From Chloroflexota bacterium (lineage in GTDB: Bacteria > Chloroflexota > UBA6077 > JADZDV01), in the NCBI GenBank assembly GCA_020850915.1, contig JADZDV010000220.1, positions 1 through 37,600 of the forward strand: 37,600 nt of DNA, read 5' to 3'. A program made the translations under genes and the position numbers. Shown in pieces: positions 25,753-33,735 of this stretch (the stretch's first letter is position 1; the number at the start of each line of letters is the position of its first letter). Under the pieces are notes generated by a model. The model ran no database searches. It saw only the letters and a program-made list of their open reading frames with translations, and was not told the origin of the DNA.

Positions 25753-27243
25753 GTGGGATCGACGGCGGAGACGCGACTCTATAGCTGGTCTCACACGGTG
25801 CTCGAGGCGGCCGTGTTCTACGTGCTGCTCGCGGCCTGGGTGCTCCCGACGACGGACGATGGTCCGCCGGCGGGCCTCATTGCTGCCAGCACACTGGTCC
25901 TGAGTCGGATTGTCGAGCGCGGCATGACGGCCTCCGGCGCGCCGAGCGCGGTCCGGCTTGTCGCCTCCATCCTCGTGGCGCTCGCCTGGGCGATCACTGC
26001 CGCTCGGATCTGCGCGCCAGCGGGATACTGGGATGACTCTGCGCCGCGCTCGTGGATAGTGATCGGTGCAGTTTTCGGAACGAGGGAGGGCGCTGGCGTC
26101 CAGCCAATCGTCTTCTGGGCGACCGCGCTGACCTGGTGGCGGGGCGCGGCCATCGCGGCCTGGGAGCCAGGGCTGGAGGAGCTGTTCGGAAAGATCCGCC
26201 TGATGACCGTGCTGCTGCTGCTGTCGGCAGGGCTAGCCGGAGGCCGCGTCGGCAAGCAGGCGGAGCTGCTGGCCGGCTGCGTGGTCGTCGTCCTGGCCGC
26301 GCTCGTTTCCGCGGGCCTCGCCCGCCGCCAGGATGTGGCGCCGTTCGATCCTCCGGTGGTCGCTCAAACGGCTGGCAGGCGGCACGGCGTCCTGGGCGCG
26401 TCGGTCTTGGCGATCGCGCTGGCAGTCTTGCTGCTGACCCTGGCCGTGCTGGGGGCAGGCTGGCTCGGGCCGTCGGCCACCGCGCCAGTCGTCGCCCTCG
26501 CTGGCATGATCAAGGACGGCGCCGGGCAAGCGTTCGCAGCCGCGACGACCTGGATCGCGTCGTTGCTGCCGCGCCTCGAGACAGCCACGTCGACCGCGCC
26601 TACGAACGACCAGCCACAGCCGGCGGCCGACTGGTCGCCCGTCAGCCTGCCTCACATTCCCGAGCTGCTGGTCTACCTGGGCGAGGGCATCGTGCTTGCG
26701 ATCGGCCTTGCATTCACCTACATCGTCTTCGCATCGGTTCGCAAGTTCCGTCTTCGAGACATCGAGATTGAGTTGCCGGACATTCCTGAGCCAACGAAAC
26801 CGGAAAGGCCGCCGACGATTGCGCCCCGGAGCCTGGTTGTCCGGGCCGGGGATTGGCTGGCGTGGCTGAGGCGACGCCTCCTCGGGCGAGCCACGCGGGG
26901 AAAGGCCACCGGTCAGAGGCGCCGGAGAAATCTGGACGAACCCCCATCCACGCGGTCGGTTCGAGCGCTCTATCGCGCCTTTCTCCAGGCGACTGCCCGC
27001 CACGGACTCAGCAGACACGCCAACGAGACGCCGAGCGAGCTGGCGGCGCGCGCCGCGGTCATCTGGCCAGGTGTTGAGGCGCCTGCTGGCACGCTGACGG
27101 CGGCTTACGAGCGCGCGCGGTACGGCGAGTGGGAACAGTACGATGCCGACGTCGCCATAGCGGCGACGGCGCTCCAGACGATCGCTCGCTGCCTGCCGGA
27201 CGGAGCGCAACGCGAGCCCAAGGCCCGGGGGCGCCGCGGCTAG
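25753..27243 (+). CDS. Polytopic membrane protein with C-terminal DUF4129, no transglutaminase core
   Basis: 496 residues, GTG start at 25753 with GGAGG 6 nt upstream. Seven or so hydrophobic segments fill the first ~330 residues. A charged cytoplasmic stretch follows, then a DUF4129-type domain at ~398-456 (TRSVRALYRAFLQATARHGL, ETPSELAARA, YERARYGEW). In the usual TgpA-type protein a transglutaminase domain with a Cys-His-Asp triad sits between the helices and DUF4129; no such motif is visible here. It lies 47 nt downstream of the DUF58 gene, so it probably belongs to the same operon. Function unknown. Confidence 0.88.
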   Translation: MGSTAETRLYSWSHTVLEAAVFYVLLAAWVLPTTDDGPPAGLIAASTLVLSRIVERGMTASGAPSAVRLVASILVALAWAITAARICAPAGYWDDSAPRSWIVIGAVFGTREGAGVQPIVFWATALTWWRGAAIAAWEPGLEELFGKIRLMTVLLLLSAGLAGGRVGKQAELLAGCVVVVLAALVSAGLARRQDVAPFDPPVVAQTAGRRHGVLGASVLAIALAVLLLTLAVLGAGWLGPSATAPVVALAGMIKDGAGQAFAAATTWIASLLPRLETATSTAPTNDQPQPAADWSPVSLPHIPELLVYLGEGIVLAIGLAFTYIVFASVRKFRLRDIEIELPDIPEPTKPERPPTIAPRSLVVRAGDWLAWLRRRLLGRATRGKATGQRRRRNLDEPPSTRSVRALYRAFLQATARHGLSRHANETPSELAARAAVIWPGVEAPAGTLTAAYERARYGEWEQYDADVAIAATALQTIARCLPDGAQREPKARGRRG

Positions 27244-27551
27244 AAGATCCCGAACCGCCGCCTCGGCGCTTCACGCTCGGCCGTAGAGGGCAGCGCGGAC
27301 GGTTCGCCCATGCGCAGCCGCTCGCGCGACGCATCGACCTCGGCGCCGGTGGCGTCGAGGCCGGCAGTCTGCAAACGACCGACCAGCTCGAACGTCGTCA
27401 GCCAGGGAAACCGACGAAGCTCTCGGGCTACCGCCTCGTCGAGCTGAGCTTCGTTCACGTCTATCTCCCCGATGCGCTCGCCGGCCTCGGTACGGCCGCG
27501 GGAATCCTGTCCCGCGAGCCCCAGTTGTCTCGCTATCAGTGAATGGTACAC
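27240..27551 (-). CDS. Small hypothetical protein, doubtful
   Basis: 103 residues from GTG at 27551, without a good Shine-Dalgarno. Its end overlaps the DUF4129 stop tail-to-tail by 4 nt. The middle (LDEAVARELRRFPWLTTFEL to AGLDATGAEVDASRERLR) has a balanced, helical composition that looks protein-like, perhaps a small winged-helix-type fold. Competing frames here are Arg-rich and unlike real protein. No family recognised. Confidence 0.45.
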   Translation of the reverse strand: MYHSLIARQLGLAGQDSRGRTEAGERIGEIDVNEAQLDEAVARELRRFPWLTTFELVGRLQTAGLDATGAEVDASRERLRMGEPSALPSTAEREAPRRRFGIF

Positions 27552-27597
27552 CCACAGACGCGCCGGCAGCCCTCACTGGAGCCACCGGCCCAGTCGT

Positions 27598-28620
27598 CTA
27601 GTCGCCCAGTCGAAAGAGCTCGCGAAGGTTGACGCCCAGCATTCGCTGTTCGTCCTCCGGCGTCGCCCTGACGGCCCGAATGATGCCCGCCGGGTCCGGC
27701 GGCCCCATCTCGAACGGGTAGTCGCTGCCGACGACGACACGTTCCGGCCCCACCAGTCCGATCAAGTATTGGAGAGCTGGTGGGTGGAAGAGCACGCTGT
27801 CGTAGTAGAAATGCTGAAGCAGCCCCATTGGGGCTGAGGCACCACCAGTGCGCGCCACCGGCCAGGCGTCATAGCCATGGTGGAGACGCCCGACCTGGTA
27901 GGGAAACATCCCGCCGCCATGAACCAGGATGAAGCGCAAGCTGGGATAGCGGTCGAGGACGCCGCCAAAAAGCAGCGACGCCGCCGCGATTGTCGTGTCG
28001 AACGGGTACCCCACGAAGTTGTAGAGGTTGTAGCGGGTCAGGCGCTCCGGGCCGGGCGGGTCGTAGGGATGGAGCAGCACCGGGACGCCGAGGCTCTGCG
28101 CCGCCTCCCACAGAGGGTCCAGCTCCGGCCAGTCTAGATTACGCCCGTCGACGTTGGTCGTGAGATAGAGACCGTTCAGCCCGAGCGAGGTCACGGCGTA
28201 CTCCAGCTCACGTGCCGCGAGCTGGCCATCCTGAGCCGGGACGTTGGCCATGCCGAGCCAGGTCAGATCGGACGGTGCTGACGCGAGGTCCTCGGCCAGC
28301 AGCTCGTTGAATGTCCTGGCCCAGGAGGCGCCCAGCTCCGGCGACAGGTTGTACCCTGTGGCGTCCACCCACGAACTGAGGACCGCCGCGTCGACGCCGA
28401 CTGATCGCATCCGCTCGGCACGCGCATCGATCTCCGTGAGACCCGGCAGCATCGGCCGGGTCGGCTCCTTCGACCCAACCGTCAGGACGCGCGCGCCGGT
28501 AGCGGTGCGAGCGACACTGATGCCGAAACGGGCTGGGTCTCGCTCCGCCAGATCGAGCGCCCGCGGCGGGACGTAGTGCGAATGGCAGTCCACCACTCGG
28601 GGCGCTCGGCAGTCAATCAT
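27598..28620 (-). CDS. Amidohydrolase 2 (ACMSD-like) family protein
   Basis: 340 residues from ATG at 28620, with GGGAG 5 nt upstream. TIM-barrel metal-dependent hydrolase or decarboxylase of the PF04909 type. Metal-binding elements are DCHSH (His13, His15), LLHPYDPP (His184), ILVHGGG (His234) and VVVGSDYPFEMGPP (Asp300). The family includes aminocarboxymuconate-semialdehyde decarboxylase, 5-carboxyvanillate decarboxylase and related enzymes acting on aromatic acids. The NLYNFVGYPFDTT segment is common to uncharacterised members. Cytoplasmic; no signal peptide. Located 41 nt downstream of a secreted protein gene on the same strand. Exact substrate cannot be assigned. Confidence 0.93.
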   Translation of the reverse strand: MIDCRAPRVVDCHSHYVPPRALDLAERDPARFGISVARTATGARVLTVGSKEPTRPMLPGLTEIDARAERMRSVGVDAAVLSSWVDATGYNLSPELGASWARTFNELLAEDLASAPSDLTWLGMANVPAQDGQLAARELEYAVTSLGLNGLYLTTNVDGRNLDWPELDPLWEAAQSLGVPVLLHPYDPPGPERLTRYNLYNFVGYPFDTTIAAASLLFGGVLDRYPSLRFILVHGGGMFPYQVGRLHHGYDAWPVARTGGASAPMGLLQHFYYDSVLFHPPALQYLIGLVGPERVVVGSDYPFEMGPPDPAGIIRAVRATPEDEQRMLGVNLRELFRLGD

Positions 28621-28661
28621 ATCTGCTCCCTTCGGGCGACCGTCGCTGGGTCCGCCCGGTC

Positions 28662-29537
28662 TCACTGAGTCTGGCGGACCTCGAACGCCCCCACGGCGCT
28701 CAGCGTCGGCGGCCGGTGAGGATGGTCCGGGTCAGGGTAGTCCCGCGCGCCGACGGCGGTCAGCTTCACCGTGTGGCGGCCAAGCGACGGGCGACCCATC
28801 TGGATGACCGGCATGTTGCTGTCTGGGAGGGGCTTGCCGTCGATCTCCCAGGCGAAGTCGAACAGGTCGGTGAACGGCGGGTCGATGAACGCCGTGAAGG
28901 TCATCAGACTGAACTGGGTCGCGTCCGCCGGCTCCATGCCCAGCGATAGGACGTAGTTGTCCTTGCGCCAGGTCGGCTCCTGCCCCGCTGGCGGCAGCGG
29001 CTGGGCGACGGTCGGCGCGCCCAGAGCGACTCGGGCGGTGTAGCCGCGCAGGTCGTACGCCAGCAGGTCGCCCGAGAAGACAAAGATCGTGTAGGCCCCG
29101 GGCTCCAGGCGCTCAACGATGAACTCAGGCGCCTGGAACTGCCCCTGGTCCTGCCCCGTGCGGCGCGACTCCGCAACGAACCGAGCCTGGCCGATGAAGC
29201 GGCCGGTAGCGGTCTCGTAGAGGGAGATGTCCGTGTCTATCCACAGGTCAGCGAGCACGATGTGGACCGATGACGGCCGCTGAACCTGGAACTCATACGC
29301 GTCGATGTCGCCCGGCTGCTGGAGACCACCTTTGAGAGTCGTCCCGTTGGCATCGGGCGCGCCGATCTTGCAGGCGGTGGCGAAACCGTCGTTGCGCTCG
29401 GGGCAAGCGTCCTGCGTGATCCGCGGCACTGGCGTCGGTTGCGCCGCCACGCCCAGCGGCCAGAGGGGTAGTGCCAGAGCTGCAAGCAGCCAGACCACAG
29501 AACCCTGGAGACCGGCATGTCGACGACCATTCTTCAT
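28662..29537 (-). CDS. Secreted protein with PPC-like domain
   Basis: 291 residues from ATG at 29537, with AGGAGGG 8 nt upstream. A signal peptide (MKNGRRHAGL, hydrophobic core to PLGVAAQP, cleavage probably after VAA) is followed by a short Pro-rich linker. Residues ~45-175 read like a bacterial pre-peptidase C-terminal domain (ERNDGFATACKIG, GDIDAYEFQVQRPSSVHIVL, DTDISLYE, EPGAYTIFVFSG). The remaining ~110 residues form a beta-rich, Ig/PKD-like part (FAWEIDGKPLPDSN, LGRHTVKLTAVGARDYP). Exported, role unknown; such domains bind or help present other secreted enzymes. Confidence 0.85.
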   Translation of the reverse strand: MKNGRRHAGLQGSVVWLLAALALPLWPLGVAAQPTPVPRITQDACPERNDGFATACKIGAPDANGTTLKGGLQQPGDIDAYEFQVQRPSSVHIVLADLWIDTDISLYETATGRFIGQARFVAESRRTGQDQGQFQAPEFIVERLEPGAYTIFVFSGDLLAYDLRGYTARVALGAPTVAQPLPPAGQEPTWRKDNYVLSLGMEPADATQFSLMTFTAFIDPPFTDLFDFAWEIDGKPLPDSNMPVIQMGRPSLGRHTVKLTAVGARDYPDPDHPHRPPTLSAVGAFEVRQTQ

Positions 29538-29569
29538 ACTCGTCGCCCTCCTGAAACGTCGCTGGGCGC

Positions 29570-29575
29570 ATTGTA
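29570..29575 (-). promoter_or_regulatory. Predicted -10 box of the PPC-like gene
   Basis: TACAAT on the - strand within CTACAATG, 32 nt before the ATG at 29537. No clear -35. Confidence 0.4.
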
Positions 29576-29646
29576 GCGACCAGCCGCGACTCCCCCACGT
29601 CACCGCGCCGACAGTCCGACCGTCAGACCGGCCACTCTGGCCATCG

Positions 29647-30417
29647 CTACTTCATCAACCCCCCGGCGTTGACATCCAGCGTGGCGCCCGTGATGTAGTT
29701 TGCAGCGTCCGAGCAGAAGAACAGGATCGGTCCCGCCTGTTCGGACGCTTCGCTGATCCGCTTCATCGGCAGGCTCTGGGCGATAGCTGCCATCACCTCA
29801 GGCGTGTAGAGCCGCTTGATCCGAGGCGAGATGGCCACTCCCGGCGCAGTCGCGTTGACCGTAATGCCGGAGTCCGCCGTCTCGCGGGCGACCTGTCGGG
29901 TGAAGCCGAGGATGGCAGCCTTGCAGGCAACGTAGTGCGCGGAGGATTCGATGTTCGGACCGCGCCCCAGCCAGGATGAGATGCTGACGATCCGACCGAA
30001 CTTGCGCTCCAGCATGTGCGGGATCACCGTCTTGGTGCAGAGGAAGACGGAGCGGAGATTGAGGGCGACGATGTGGTCCCACTCGTCGTCGTCGATCAGA
30101 TGGACCCGTTTGCGCTCCTCAAAGCCGCCAGCGCCGTTGATCAAGAAGTCGATCTTCCCCAGCCTGCTGAGCGCCTCTCCGAAGAGGCGATCGACGTCAG
30201 GCCGCTTCGAGACGTCGGCCTGGATGAAGAAGGACTTGCTCCCACCCAGTTCCCGGCACTTGCTTGCGACGCTCTCGCCAGCCGCGACATTCCGGTCGCC
30301 GTTGACAACAACATCAGCGCCATTCTCGGCAAGTGCCAGCGCCACTGCCTCGCCAATACCCGCCGAAGAGCCGGTCACGACTGCTGATCTGCCTTTGAAC
30401 TCGGGGAAAAGAGTCAT
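29647..30417 (-). CDS. Short-chain dehydrogenase/reductase (FabG-like)
   Basis: 256 residues, ATG at 30417 following GGAGTGAA. Classical SDR: nucleotide-binding TGSSAGIG (15-22), DVS after beta-strand 3, NGAG (94-97), catalytic Ser148 in VSISSWLG, and Tyr162-x-x-x-Lys166 (HYVACK). The spacing between Ser and Tyr is one residue longer than in E. coli FabG. It is close to 3-oxoacyl-ACP reductase or glucose-dehydrogenase-like SDRs of catabolic clusters. Cytoplasmic, NAD(P)-dependent, substrate unknown. Predicted -10 box upstream at 30477-30482. Confidence 0.94.
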   Translation of the reverse strand: MTLFPEFKGRSAVVTGSSAGIGEAVALALAENGADVVVNGDRNVAAGESVASKCRELGGSKSFFIQADVSKRPDVDRLFGEALSRLGKIDFLINGAGGFEERKRVHLIDDDEWDHIVALNLRSVFLCTKTVIPHMLERKFGRIVSISSWLGRGPNIESSAHYVACKAAILGFTRQVARETADSGITVNATAPGVAISPRIKRLYTPEVMAAIAQSLPMKRISEASEQAGPILFFCSDAANYITGATLDVNAGGLMK

Positions 30418-30476
30418 TTCACTCCTCGAATGCGTCGTGGCGGAGCTGCTACCCCGCCGTTGACCCCATCAATGCG

Positions 30477-30503
30477 AGTATAACCCCGCCTTTGTGTTTT
30501 GAA
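30477..30503 (-). promoter_or_regulatory. Predicted promoter of the SDR gene
   Basis: On the - strand TATACT (30482-30477) is a good -10. TTCAAA (30503-30498) lies 15 nt upstream as a moderate -35. The region is shared with the divergent Ser/Thr kinase gene, for which no convincing promoter was found. Confidence 0.45.
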
Positions 30504-30559
30504 CGGCCGCCAGCGCACAATGTCACGGGCGCGCGTGCACAGTGCTGAGACGGTGAACG

Positions 30560-32284
30560 ATGCTCGGTCCGGGCGATCGACTGGGAAAATATGAGCTGAT
30601 CGAGCGCCTCGGGCAGGGCGGCATGGCGATCGTCTTCCGGGCGTACCAGCCCGGCCTCGACCGACAGGTCGCCATCAAGATTCTCGCGGCCGGCGCGGCG
30701 CAGCCGGATTTCCTGGAGCGCTTCCGGCGCGAGGCGCGGTCCATCTCTCGGCTCCGCCACTCGAACATCCTCTGGGTGTTCGACTTTGGCGAACAGGACG
30801 ACTTCGCGTACATGGTCGGGGAGCTGGTGACCGGCGGCACCCTGGCGGATCGCCTCGGCCGGCCACTGCCGCTGGAGTGGGTCGGAGTGCGGCTGGTGGC
30901 CCTCGCCTCTGCGCTCGACTATGCCCACGCGAACGGCATTGTGCACCGGGACGTGAAGCCGAGCAACGTCTTGATGACCGAGGACGAGCTGCCGATTCTC
31001 TCGGACTTCGGGATTGCGCGCATGCTCGAAGAGACCGGCCACCTGACTGCCGCTGGCTCCGTCGTCGGGACGCCGGAATACATGAGTCCGGAGCAGGCGC
31101 AGGGGTTCAGCGCCGGCCCCGCCAGCGACCAGTACTCACTTGGCATCATGCTCTACGAGATGGTCTGTGGACGGCCGCCGTACCGGGGCACAACAGCGGT
31201 GGCCGTCGCGCTGGCGCACGTCAGGGAGCCGCCTCCTCCGCCAACCCAGATCAACCCGGCGCTGCCGCTCGCGGTCGAATCGGTCATTCTGAGAGCCCTC
31301 GAGAAGGACCCGGCCAACCGCTGGGGGTCAGCGGGCGAGCTGGCCGCCGAGTTTGCGCGCGCCATTGGCGTGGACGTGAGAGAGCTCGCCGCCCAGGCCG
31401 CCGTGACGCCGCCGTCGATGCCGCGGGTGAGTGGAACGAACCCGTCCGTCGGACGGCCAGACGTTGCTCCCGTGCGACAGACGAACGAAAGCCGCGGCCC
31501 GGCCCTCCTGTCGCGAGAGCCATCCTACTGGAATCGGCCCCCTGCACCGCCGGCAGGGCCGGCCTCCGACCGAGACACCGCTCCCGGGCCGGCAGCGCGA
31601 CCGCCCATCCGACGCTCGTCGAACGGTATTTCGCTGTTCGTCGCCGGGCTCGCGATCGCCCTGGCGGCCATCGTCGGCGCGGCACTACTCCTTCGGCCTC
31701 GTGACGGCGGCCCGCCGGCGATCGCCCCTCCCACGCTGCTGGTCGCGACACCGCGACTCACCACGGTCTCGCCGGTCCCATCGAATACGCCGATTCTGGC
31801 GCTTGTCCCAACCGCGACGGCGCGGCCGGCGACCGCGGTCCCGACCCCGACGACGGCTTCTCCAACTGCGACCATCGCGCCGCGAGTTGTGCCACCCACA
31901 CCCGCCGGGCCGATCACGGTGACGATCGCCGAGCCGTTGGCTGGAGCCGTGGTTCGGCCGCGCTTCGCGGTTCGTGGCAGGCGCGCTGGCGTCCAGCGGT
32001 CCGACCAGCACCTCTGGCTGCTCGCCGGCCCGATCGGTGGGACGCCGAAGTTCTGGCCGTTGCAGAAGGAGATCGTGCCTGACGCTACGGGGGCGTGGCA
32101 GGCGGACGTGGATCTCGGCGGCGACCCTGGCGTGGCCCACGAGGTTGTCGTCGCCCTTGCCGACGCGAACGGCCAGGTTGCCATTCTCCGCCAGATCACC
32201 AGCAAGCCTGGCGAGCCGTTCGAGGGTTCGCTGCCGGCCGGCGTGACGCGACTCGCCAGCGTCGTGGTTGTCCGCGGCGCGTGA
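30560..32284 (+). CDS. Membrane Ser/Thr protein kinase with extracytoplasmic domain
   Basis: 574 residues. Hanks-type kinase domain (~11-270): Gly-rich loop LGQGGMAIVFRA (18-29), VAIK (Lys40), Glu58, catalytic loop HRDVKPSN (129-136, Asp131), DFG (149-151), and the GTPEYMSPEQ activation-loop end. A Pro-rich juxtamembrane segment precedes one helix (~355-378). An external Thr/Pro-rich linker follows, then a ~110-residue beta-sandwich (TVTIAEPLAGAVVRP to VVVALADANGQVAIL) that resembles bacterial Ig-like modules. There are no PASTA repeats, so it would sense something other than peptidoglycan in the usual way. All catalytic residues are present; active kinase expected. Confidence 0.95.
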   Translation: MLGPGDRLGKYELIERLGQGGMAIVFRAYQPGLDRQVAIKILAAGAAQPDFLERFRREARSISRLRHSNILWVFDFGEQDDFAYMVGELVTGGTLADRLGRPLPLEWVGVRLVALASALDYAHANGIVHRDVKPSNVLMTEDELPILSDFGIARMLEETGHLTAAGSVVGTPEYMSPEQAQGFSAGPASDQYSLGIMLYEMVCGRPPYRGTTAVAVALAHVREPPPPPTQINPALPLAVESVILRALEKDPANRWGSAGELAAEFARAIGVDVRELAAQAAVTPPSMPRVSGTNPSVGRPDVAPVRQTNESRGPALLSREPSYWNRPPAPPAGPASDRDTAPGPAARPPIRRSSNGISLFVAGLAIALAAIVGAALLLRPRDGGPPAIAPPTLLVATPRLTTVSPVPSNTPILALVPTATARPATAVPTPTTASPTATIAPRVVPPTPAGPITVTIAEPLAGAVVRPRFAVRGRRAGVQRSDQHLWLLAGPIGGTPKFWPLQKEIVPDATGAWQADVDLGGDPGVAHEVVVALADANGQVAILRQITSKPGEPFEGSLPAGVTRLASVVVVRGA

Positions 32285-32314
32285 GCCGACGAACCGCGAG
32301 AGCGGTGGAATGAG

Positions 32315-33715
32315 CTAGCCGCGTTGGTCTTTGACCAGCGAGGCGAAACCCGCCAGTAGCCCGGTGATCTCGCCCGAAGGCTGGACCTGCGCGAGATTCG
32401 TGTGGCCCCATCGCGCCGGGTGGCCGTCCAGAGCGAACAGCACGGCGCCAGCGACGACGGGGTCTGCCATCCATGGGGTGTAGCCGAGCGATAGGCTTGA
32501 ACTGGCGCCGCCGAACGACTGACGGATGAACTCGGAGACGGTCTCAGATGGCAGTTCCGCTCTTGCCGCGTCGCCGCTCGGCTGGAGCACGTCACGATGG
32601 CGCCAGCCCGTCTCGGTCACCAGAACGGGCAGGGTTCTCTGCACTCCCAGGGCGGCGAGGCGATACAGCTCCCAGCGGTAGGCGTTGATGCCGCGATTTG
32701 TGAGTCCGCGGGGTGGCCGCGAGCGCTGAGTCCGGCGGTCGTCCAGCAGGTCGTCGATCTGGAAGGCGCTGGACGACGGCGGCGCCGAGAACGGCCCCAG
32801 CGGATAGGAGTGGGAGGCCCAGACGTCCACGACGTCGAAGGCTGTGGGGTCCGCGGCGACCATGCCGGCCAGGAAGCTCTCGGCGTCGACGGCTCGAAAG
32901 CCGTTCAGGTCGCGCGTCCCGGTGTTGGGCGCGTACAGATCGAGCGCGGCATTCAGCACCCGGACGCGAGGGTCGGCCCGGTGGAGCGCCTCGCCGACGT
33001 CACGCAGGTATCGGGCGTACTCGCCAGCATCCGGACGGCCGCCCCACTCGTCGCTCCGGTTGGGCTCGTTGCCGACAATGGCGTAGAGCGGCTGGTCTGT
33101 CGGATTCACGAGGCGGAGGAAGTCGGCGAATCGCCCGGCAATCGTGGTATAGCGGCCATCGGCGTCCCGGAGCGGCGCAGTCCAATGCCCCGCCGCGCGA
33201 TCCTGGAAGGTGGCGAGCCGGATAACTGGTCGAAGTCCCAGCCGCTGCGCGCCGTCTACGAAGAGGCGCCACTTGGTGGGATCGAGGTCATCCGAACGAA
33301 CCAGTTCGACCACATAGCCACCCGCCCCGACGATCCAGCGGGCATACGCCAGGTGCTGCGCCCAGAGCGAGGTCGGCCACTGCCCCACCCCGTCGTCCAG
33401 CAGAAGATGAACGCCCCACTTGTTCGCCGCGGCAGGCGCCCGCGGCGGAGCAGGCGTCGGCAGCGGCGGTCGCTCCGGAGCACCGTCCTGGCGCGGAGAG
33501 GGAGTCGCGGTCGCCGGCGGAGGACCGGCGGCAGCGGTAGGAGGAGTCGGCGGGGCAGTACCTGTCGGTGGGACAGCGGTTGGCATCGCCACGGGCTGGC
33601 TCGGGAGGCAGGCGCTGGTCGTGGCAGCCAGCATGGCCAGCGCGGTCACTGCCAGCGCGCAATACACTCCCCAGCGGCGAAGGCGACTCGCGAACAGCAA
33701 ACGACGACCTCTCAC
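32315..33715 (-). CDS. Secreted glycoside-hydrolase-like protein
   Basis: 466 residues, GTG start at 33715. An N-terminal signal sequence with hydrophobic core (~16-32) ends at TTSAC; Cys36 might be lipidated but the lipobox is not canonical. A Pro/Thr/Ala-rich linker (~40-98) is followed by a TIM-barrel-like domain. The two glutamates placed as in clan GH-A glycosidases are Glu217 (VGNEPN, acid/base) and Glu368 (VTETGW, nucleophile). Overall resemblance is to GH5/GH39-like or uncharacterised cellulase-like proteins. Exported and surface-attached; sugar target unknown. It is convergent with the kinase gene. Confidence 0.85.
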   Translation of the reverse strand: MRGRRLLFASRLRRWGVYCALAVTALAMLAATTSACLPSQPVAMPTAVPPTGTAPPTPPTAAAGPPPATATPSPRQDGAPERPPLPTPAPPRAPAAANKWGVHLLLDDGVGQWPTSLWAQHLAYARWIVGAGGYVVELVRSDDLDPTKWRLFVDGAQRLGLRPVIRLATFQDRAAGHWTAPLRDADGRYTTIAGRFADFLRLVNPTDQPLYAIVGNEPNRSDEWGGRPDAGEYARYLRDVGEALHRADPRVRVLNAALDLYAPNTGTRDLNGFRAVDAESFLAGMVAADPTAFDVVDVWASHSYPLGPFSAPPSSSAFQIDDLLDDRRTQRSRPPRGLTNRGINAYRWELYRLAALGVQRTLPVLVTETGWRHRDVLQPSGDAARAELPSETVSEFIRQSFGGASSSLSLGYTPWMADPVVAGAVLFALDGHPARWGHTNLAQVQPSGEITGLLAGFASLVKDQRG

Positions 33716-33735
33716 GGTCGACCGGGGGCGCGAGC

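Noticed and set aside
25707..25784. 25-codon ORF between the second DUF58 gene and the DUF4129 gene
   Set aside because: Very short, overlaps the DUF4129 gene start region and has no convincing ribosome-binding site; could be chance.
33608..33618. Lipobox (TSAC) in the glycosidase-like protein
   Set aside because: The -3 position is Thr rather than Leu/Val/Ile, so lipidation is uncertain; only a signal sequence is claimed.
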